From assembly GCA_031213475.1 (NCBI GenBank), contig JARUPZ010000016.1, positions 10,556,270-10,620,269 on the forward strand: a stretch of 64,000 nt of DNA, written 5' to 3'. Positions 51,801 to 60,800 of the stretch are shown one piece after another. Made by a program: the position numbers and the translations under genes. Under the pieces are notes generated by a model, which did no database searches, was not told where the DNA came from, and saw nothing but the letters and a program-made list of their open reading frames with translations. Each line of letters opens with the position of its first letter. The stretch's first letter is position 1. Source of the DNA: Nereocystis luetkeana (Eukaryota; Sar; Phaeophyceae; Laminariales; Laminariaceae).

Positions 51801-54800
51801 GTGCAGTGGTGTGTCACAGCTGGTCAGGGTGGATTCGTATTTTGCCGGGGGGGGGGGGGGGGGGGGTTGGTGCTGTGCACTGCTGCTGATTGCATCTGGA
51901 TATGTGCACGGCTGCTGGTGATCGCGCGGCAGATTTCGGGCCCCTGCATGCGGCTGCTGGGGCGTTTTCGGACATCGTGTCAGGCGGGGAAGAGCAGCAG
52001 CACAGCGGATTCGACAGCGACTCCAACACCGACATCGACATCGGTAGCAGTAACGGCAACGGCAACACCTATGCGGGGAGAGGACAAGGCGCCTATCGAA
52101 TTTACCGCGTCGAGCTGGCCATCCCAGAACAGGTGTGAAAAACGCGAAGTAGACTATTGCAACATCTAAACCACGAAAAACAACGTTACCACATCGAACA
52201 GCTTGGCAGGGCTGTCAGGCAGGGGAGGGTTACATCGCGGCCGGTCCGACGTCTTGTAAAGCGGAGGAGTGTGGACACTACATGACGCAACGCAACACGA
52301 TACCCTGCTTCACTACAATACACTCGTACATTACGATACACGATTTTTTGCCTCGCTCCCTCCCCCTCTCGTTTTGCCTTCAGCTACACGCAGGTGATGA
52401 GGCTGCTGCTCTCCCTGCTTGCCGACGGCCTCCCCTGCCTTCCAGACAAGGACGGCTTAGACCAAGACACCTTCCCAGCCGAGAGAAGGGAAGACAACCT
52501 CGTCCGAGTCTTCAAGGTCGCCGTCAAGGCTATCGGCTCCATCGCCGAATGCCGGAGATTGGGCATGATTGCGCAAGGGGGAGTGGCCTTCACTACAAAG
52601 GGGTCGGGGGCTGGGGCCGGGAACGGGGTTGGGGGGGGCGGTGGTAGCGGGAGCGAAGCGGTAGGTTTCTCGGATTTGCTACGAGAGGCGTTATCGCTTG
52701 TGACGGGAGCGGCGTGGTCGGACCTGGTTCCTCTCGTGCAGAAGGGCTCGTGTGATGCTACGGTGAGCTTATGTACTGTCCATGCTAGCTTTTGCTGTGG
52801 CAGCGTTGGCCTTGTTTGCGTGGCGGTGGTTTTTGTTTTGTTTTCGATGCTCGTTTTTTTTTCTTTCGAAATGTTCTTCCTGTCGTGTGTTCCCGCCATC
52901 GTGTGGGCGGAGTAGAGTATCCCAACCCCTTTGGCTTTAGGCGTTAACCCCGATACAGCGACCAGCTCAATGGTTGGTAGCTTTGGTGTTGTCAACCATC
53001 TTCGAGCAGCATGACGACCCAGACGCACGGGTAGAGGACCATGGTGCGCTCGTGCCGCATGCCCTTGCTCTCAACAATTGTATCTCGGACGCCAACTTGT
53101 TTCGTCCTCAAAACAAACAGTGGCCGTCGCTGGAGTCGTCCATTCATATCGCTCAAAGATAGAACAGCTGTGTTATCCCGAGAGACGGGTAAGGATGAAA
53201 AACATTGCTTGTTTTCCCCTCCGGCTGATGAGAAAAAAGGAAAAATAAAGTGAAAGTGGACGTCACCACACGTACGCGTAGAACACGTTTGTCGTGTGTC
53301 AATTTTTCCTCTGCCGCCGTGGCATTGCCAGCGCAAGCAGCCGCGGGCTCGGACGCGTGAGTATGTCGACCCGACCTGATCCCGAGAAGATCAATGCGGT
53401 TGTGACTGCCACCGGACGCACCTGACGAATCACCCACCTCTCCGGGTAGTGTGAGAATTGCGCAAATTCACCCACTTGAAAAATACCCAGGCGAGAGGGA
53501 GCCGCTACCGGCTGACGAAGTCGTCAAGATTGAAGTGGTACCACCGGGCAGAGTTGGTGTTACGTTTTCGCCTGTCGTCTTACTCTTTGCGGCATCGGCG
53601 GTGCGTAACGAACGCACAAAATCAACATCGGCAACCTCGCTGTTTTCCCCTTAAGTAGAGATGTCACATACGACCGGTCCATAATAGCACCGGCAGACCC
53701 TTACGCTGAAATCTCTACTTTAAGGGCTGGCGCACATGTCTTGGTTTCTCCACGGTGGGCGCATCAATGTGCATATACAGTATTAGGGGGGACCATAGTT
53801 AGTAGGACCTATGGTATAGATAAAAATCTATATATTTCACCATTTTTACTAACAATATTTGGTCCTATTAACTATGGTCCCCCGTAATAGTACAAATTCA
53901 AGACAATATTTAGTGTCCACCTACGAAGCACACGATATGAAAAGCATGTGTACTATTCTTTAGATCCAACACACAGCGGTACGTTTTTTCCCCTTCAAAG
54001 TAGCTGTCTTCGCGAGACACTGGTGTTGTGATTTAGTTGCAATACACAGCTCTACCTTCAGTACTATGTACCATTTTGTCACCAAGATGCTGTAAAACAG
54101 TTTTTTGTTTGGCGGTGGAGTATCCATAGACGATATACTGTAGTACATCTCTGCTGCTGCACATGGCACCGCCGAACGACAATTGCCGTCGTATATGGCG
54201 ACAAATTCGTGACCTGTCTTCACCGTAGGATTAATGTAGTTACAGCCTTACTTTCCGTTTGCTCTTCACAAAAATAAGCTGTTTCTTGAATTTGCGAGCG
54301 TTGTTTTTCAGTTCGTTTTATATTTTTTTGAGCCGATTGTTGTTGTTTTGGAACCAGAAAGCGAGCAAATCGGCCGTGCGCTTCTAGGAATGAGATCACC
54401 CACCACCGGGGAGGTACCGAGATCAAGCATCAGCTTCTCGAACACTGCCGTTTGAGTCTTTGCTCAGTGTATGATATCGAGTCCAATTTCCGTACGATAA
54501 GAAACGGCCTTATCCGTTTGTCAACTGCAAAACTGAGTTCATTCTGATTCCAACTAATCCCCCCCTGCCCCCCCTCCCTCCCGCCGAAAAAATCGAACGA
54601 AAAGAACTGTTGCCACTGCCAAAATGAGTCAACCCTGTTCCCATTGCAAAAATGAGTGCACTTCAATTCCAAGTACTTTGTCCCCCCTGAAAAGTGTTAC
54701 CACTCACGTGCGCCATGATAAGGGTATAGAGTACCTTTTTTCGGCCATAACCTTTCTGACTGCCGGGTTCTCAATCGAGGAACTATCGGACCACTATGGT

Positions 54801-57800
54801 CGGGAATATAATCCACGTGCAGAATATGATACGAACATCAAACGTAGCTTATATATACGGTCAGAGTAGTGGTTCTCAATGTCACTGGGACAGTATTTCA
54901 TTTGTGCTTCTACGTGTTATTCTTTGTACAGTATACCTAGGCCATCGAATTGAATGTTCGTTTTTTCTCATTGTCAGTCTTTGAGTGAGGTATACTCTCT
55001 CGAGGCTCCTCAACTGGTGCCCCGCCATATGTATATCGCACGTGTCCACTGACAAAAACAGTCAACCAGGTTCCCGATGCAAAAATGAGTCCACTCTAGT
55101 TCCAAGTACCTGTACCTCCAAAACGTGGGTGCAGTTCGAATTAGGTGGACCATTTTTTACTATTTTCAATCGTTTTAACCCTCGTGACTTGATTGTAGTG
55201 TGGTGAGCTATAAAGTGACGAGTTGCGGTGTTTTTAACCTTCTATTCATAGGAAGACTATGCAACATACAGCACGAATGTCGTCATGCTCCGCGTTTCTT
55301 ATATCTCAGCCCGGTGCGCTTCGGATACATGCACACGTCGGATGGATCATGTCCAAACAGATAATCTACAGATAGATCATCTGCAGATATATCAGATAGA
55401 TCATAACCTGCCGTTGTGATATGTTGTGCGAAATCTGTGTACCCATTAATATATAGCACAGCTCCAACCCAGGAGATAATATGTGCTAGACTATGCAGAT
55501 TGTAGGACTCCCACCCGGCTGGCAACATGAACTGGAGTATACAAAACAAGGATGAGTCTGCCTTGAGAGGTCTTGGACCGTGTAGTATCCGCGAAGGGTG
55601 GAAACATCCCCTAGCTCGAACACCCCAGCAACCCTGGTTGCTCCAGCTTCATGCGGTCGACCCTGGTTGCTCCAGCTTCATGCGGTCGACCCTGGTTGCT
55701 CCAGCTTCATGCGGTCGATGGTTGATTCTGCAATCGTTTGCTGTTATTGTTCTTCTACAAGAGTTTCCCTCTATACTAAAATCGAAGGAAATTCCATAGG
55801 GGCTGTAGGCTACAGGGCCAGGGGATCACTACCGGTATCGGCAAAGTTGTCACAAAGTTGTTACGATTAACCACAGCAGAACAATAATTTTTAGTCTCCT
55901 TGACTACGAGCGTTTTCAACCTCACTCACTGCCAGGATTTCACAGGATGTGTTTAGTAAGGCATGTATTCAGAGGTACGCGGGTACCTACCTGAGTACCA
56001 ATCCGAGCATGGCAAAAACAAGCAGGTGCGGTACCCGGGTACCCACCCGAGGTACCCGAGCACGACCAAAACAAGCAGATTTGGTACCCGGGTACCTCAG
56101 AGTAAACTACCTACTGGGCATCACTCCCTGAGCCGCCGAAGCTGACGCGTCCACCGCTCCACTGTCCTCCCGACTGCTAGCTCGTCCGCCCTCCCAGCCA
56201 CTCTTTGCCTATTGACCATCGCTGCCTGACCCGCCAAAGCTGCCCAAGCTGCTGCAGCCGTCTCCTCGCTGCCGCCCCCCACCACCACAGCCTATTTCTT
56301 CGTTCAAGTCGGCTTGCACAGGAATCTGCCTTGCCGCCATCGCAACCATCCTGGCCTGGGCCGCCAAAGCCGCTACTGTCGCCACCCCGCCGTCCTCCCC
56401 GCCGCTGTCGCTGGCTGCCCGCTCGTCCAAAGTAGGCTGGTCGATCAGTATTTCCTGGTATCATCACTGCCTGAGCTGCTGAAGCCGATGCATCCACCTT
56501 TCTCGTGTCCTCCCAACTGCTAGCTATTTCTGGCTCCACGTCGTCTGTCACAGCAACCATTCATGCCGCCACCACCGCCGAAGTCGCCGCCGCTGCCGCC
56601 TCCCCGCTTTCTTCCCTCCAGCTGTCTGCATCCTCGGTCATCACTTGCAGAGCCGCCGCAGCCGGCGTTGTCCCCGTCACTGTCTCCGTTTCGCGCCATG
56701 ACTGTCTCAGCCGCCGGGGCTGATTCAGCCACCTCTTTACTGTCCTGCCCATTGCTGGGTTATTCTGAGCCCACGTGGGCTCGCTCAGCAGCGTTTCCCG
56801 CTGCCACCACCGCCGAAGCCGCTGCAGCCGCATCTCCGTCGTCGTCACCACCACTGTCTGCATCTTGGGCCATCACTGCCTGACCCACCGAAGCCATCGA
56901 AGCTGTCGCCCGTAAGGCGGTCTGCTTCTGCCTCTCCTCTTATGTCGGTTGGCGCAGGAACCTTCCTGCCGCCGTCACCGCCTGGGCAGAAGAAAACTGG
57001 GTTGCGAAATCGGCGGGAAAGGCAGTGATGGCCCGAGAGGCAAAGAGGGGCAGAGAGGAAAGCGGCTGCGGCTTCTGCGGTGGTGCCGACAGGAAACGCT
57101 GCTGTGAGAAAGAGCCCAAGGGGGACCCAGATGAAGCCAGCAGTGGGTAGGACAGTGCAGAAGTGGCTGTGTCGGCTTTGGCGGCTCAGGCGTCATGGCA
57201 CGAAATGGAGACAGTGTCGGGGATAACGGCGGTTGCGGCTCCTCAGGAAGTAATGGCCGAAGATATAGACAGGCGAGGGGAAAAAGACTGGTAGGCGGGT
57301 GCGACGGCGGGAAAGCGGTGGCGGCGGCACGAATGGTTGCTGTTCGGGCCAACGAGGACCCAGAGGAAGCCAGCAGCTGGCAGGACAAAGGGTGGTTGAA
57401 TCGGCTCGGGCGGCTCAGTCAGGTGATGTTGGCACAAACGATTGATGGGCCAACTTACTGGACGAGCGGGCGGCCAGCAACTTCGGTGAGGAGGGAGACA
57501 GAGAGGCGACTGCAGCGGCTTCGGCGACCCCAGGTGGTGATGGTGGCAGGGCAGGTTCCTGTACCAGAGAGGTCGACAATGGTGGGGGGAAGGGGGGTGG
57601 GGAGGAGGAGACTAAACCCGCCCTTGAAGCAGTGATGACCTTAGCTATAGTCACTTTTTTGTTTTTTTTTATCATCACTTTTACTTTCCAGCCTAGCTCG
57701 TAGGAGGTTTTGCCATCAGCGATCTTCTGCATATGCCATGGTCACAGGTGTCGTCCCTTCTCCCCCTGGTAGGTGCTTTATTTTTTGTCGCGCATAGGGT

Positions 57801-60800
57801 TCAGCATTCCCACTGCTCGTCGATTGTCATCGAATGTAGCTATCTCACGCTCTCGCGCTTTCCGCTAATCACATTTTTATACAAGAAAAAGTTCCTGCGA
57901 GCATGCATTCGGTGAGACTCGAACGCAAGAAATTGATTTCGATAGGCACGCGGACCACCTACCAAGCCGCCGGGGACGCCTGTGGTATTTAAAACATTAT
58001 TTGAAGCCAGTTGTGTACAGCCTTATTTACTACTTGGGATATTTCAAAACAATATATTAACCTTGTCCACTTTTGATAGGAGTACTTCAAAGGGTGACAT
58101 TTGTAGGTTACACAAGGCGCTTCGCTCCGCGGGCGACCTACGCCGCCCGCCGCGCTCTCTCAGGAAGGAAAAGTACATCAAATTACTATGCGAAGCAGAC
58201 AGAAGTCCATGATTGACTTTAGTTTTTCATTATGATCGTAGTTGCAAACTGGCGACTTGATGATGCCAAGAGTTCCGCCGCCATGCTTCAGGAGAAAACA
58301 GCCCGGACGCCATATACGCTTCGCATCGCGGGCGGTTGCCGCACATACGTAGATACCTCAGGTAGGGTATACTTAATTTTTTCTTTTGATATCCTATATG
58401 TACGAAAAAAGAGAAAGCACAGCACGGCACAGCAGCAGCACCGCAAAAAATGTAAAATGAAACCGAAAAATTCGGGAAGGAAAAAAAATCCCCGTGCCTC
58501 TCCTGTAATAATTTTCTGCCTGATTGGAACACCTTGCACCGGCCAAGAAAGAAAAAACGAACTGCAAATATTCTCTCTCAGCCTCGTACGCCGCCCGCCA
58601 CTCTCGGGACCACCTCGCCACCGATTCGGTCCGGGTAAAGCTTTCCTCCCTCTCTGCCACAGTGAGCCCCGTCGCCCGCCTCGCGTCAAGCCCGGTGCTC
58701 ACCGTGGCCGTCGTTCGCCAGCTCGACAGTATTGGTACTCAGACTGGGAGCTCCCTCTTTCAACTTCAGAGTGGTTGCAAAAATAAGCACCGCTTCAATA
58801 TTATGTTGCAATTTCGAACGGCCCTTATATCCCGTACATACCCTATCGAAAATCACGAATGGAGGCCAGACAGAACCCGTTCATGCATCCCTCGTGTCTC
58901 GAGGCACACGCGACGCCTAGGCACGAAAGCGGCGACCGCGCTCCTTGCAACCCCCCTCTACCCGCCAGCACCCGCTGACACCCGCGACGGCGCCGGGCTC
59001 TCCCGCGGTGCCATGCTCGGAGTACATGCACGCACACGAAACGGAAGAAGAAAAAAGGAAGAAAGGACTGAGAGTGCCAAGATAAATGGAGAAAATAAAA
59101 AACCGCTGGAAAGGTCCGGCAAGTACCAAAAGAAGGCGGTTTCGAAGTGGGAGAGGCCAGGGATGTACCAACCGAGCACGCTCAGGGATTTAGATCTAAG
59201 TAAGTAGGTCTATAAATTCGGGGTACCCGACCACGCACCCGCGTACCTACCCCGACTATGACCCACGCAAACAGGTTTGGTACCCCGGTACCTGAGAGCA
59301 AATTACCTCGGAGTATTACGTTACTTGAACCATCGTTCACAACTTTGTTTCAAAATAATTATATACGACAACGTTTTTTGCTGCAGTCGGCCTTGTTTCA
59401 AATCAAGTTTTTACGACCTTACTTACCGCATCACTACCGAGCAGTATTAAGAAATAAGGATATAGTACTCACAACCTTATTTCAAAGCAACCCTTTACAA
59501 CCTTGTCTGCTCTTGACCTTACTTCGACTCAAACGATCCCTTTGGTGTCCCGCACGCAGGACGTGACCCGCGCCCTGATCGATACTCTAGGGGCAGTCGC
59601 CTGCTCCGTTGGAGACGCGCGTCTGTCGACAGGCAGTCCCTTCGGCGGGAACGCCGGAACGATGCTAGCTGAAGGCGGAGACGGTTCTTTCGGAGGCCCT
59701 GCTAGGGGCTCTGCGATGGGGTCGGAGGCATTCGGTCTAGCTGTTGACGAGTTGGGAAGAATGTGCGCCGTGGCGAAAGGGGACGGCGTGGACTGGGAGT
59801 TGCTCGGTTTGCCGCTAAGGTCAGACTGGGGAAGTGGGGTTTCGTTGGTGTTGGTGGTGTTGGTGTTGGTGGTGTTGGTGTTGGTGTTGGTGCTGGTGCT
59901 GGTGTTGTTGTCGTTGGTGTCGTTGGTGCTGTCGTTGTTGTGTATGTAGTTGAAGTTTTTGTTGCTGCTGTTGTTATGTGTTGGTATGGTGTTGCGTTCG
60001 TTGGTCGCTGTTGTTTTGTTTTTTTTGGTGTGGCCACTGTTGTTGTTGCTGTTGTTGTGTTGGTTGCTGATGGTTTTGTTTTCGCTGTCGCTGCTGTTGC
60101 GGTGTTTTTTTTTGCTGTTCTTGTACTTACTTGTTCTCGTGACCGCTCTGTCGATGCGACACGTCCAGGCGAAGGGCATGCTGGCACCTGCTTAGGTGTG
60201 TGTGGTCCACCGCCCGCCGCCTCCGAGGCATGGAAGAAAACGCCATGGGCGCATCGGGGACAGCAGAGTTAGAGGGCACTGATAATGAACGAGAAGCGGA
60301 GTACGCGGAGGGCGTCCTTGCGCTCATGTCTCACAGGTAATGGTGGTGTTACAAGGTTCAGTTTGGGTAGGCGATTAGCCAACTTGTTACCCGCGGCCTA
60401 CCAGATGAACACGTAGTCAATAACTATTTTTTTGGAAGTGGGTGCTGCTGAAGCTGTGCGATTCTCGAAGAGAGTTTGCGTGCAGTGACGGTGTGGTGAG
60501 TGTGGACTCGCTCGTGTTGTGATGTGGTGTGCTGCCTTGTGTTCGGTGTCTCGGTCGAAAGTCGTGCTTCGCTGAGTTGCCCATTTTAGACTATGAATCA
60601 CCCATGTTGACGATTATTGACCTTATGTTTGCCTATTTTTATCAACTTTGATGAACGTCGGCGTGTGTTGACGAACGTCGACGATTACTTGCATGCATTG
60701 GCGAACGATAGTGACTTAATCTCGACAAATGTGAACCATTTTTTTTCAGCAACGTTGACCGCAGTTGAAGAATATTAATGTTCATGTTCCTTGTTGTCGT

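Noticed and set aside
52974-53162. Frame [21 protein letters not shown] as a possible MON2 exon
   Set aside because: No acceptor or donor in compatible phase, it ends in a stop, and similarity is not convincing.
52992-53336. Minus-strand 114-codon frame
   Set aside because: No recognised domain; lies in intron 34 beside repeats. It may be a remnant but I cannot support it.
56177-57635. Ala/Ser/Pro-rich frames of 100-146 codons on both strands
   Set aside because: They follow the GCC-rich minisatellite and occur in mirrored form, as expected of inverted repeats.
59529-60187. Asn/Thr-rich minus-strand frames over 200 codons
   Set aside because: They are the complement of the GTTGGT-rich intron 35 and of exon 35; no independent support.
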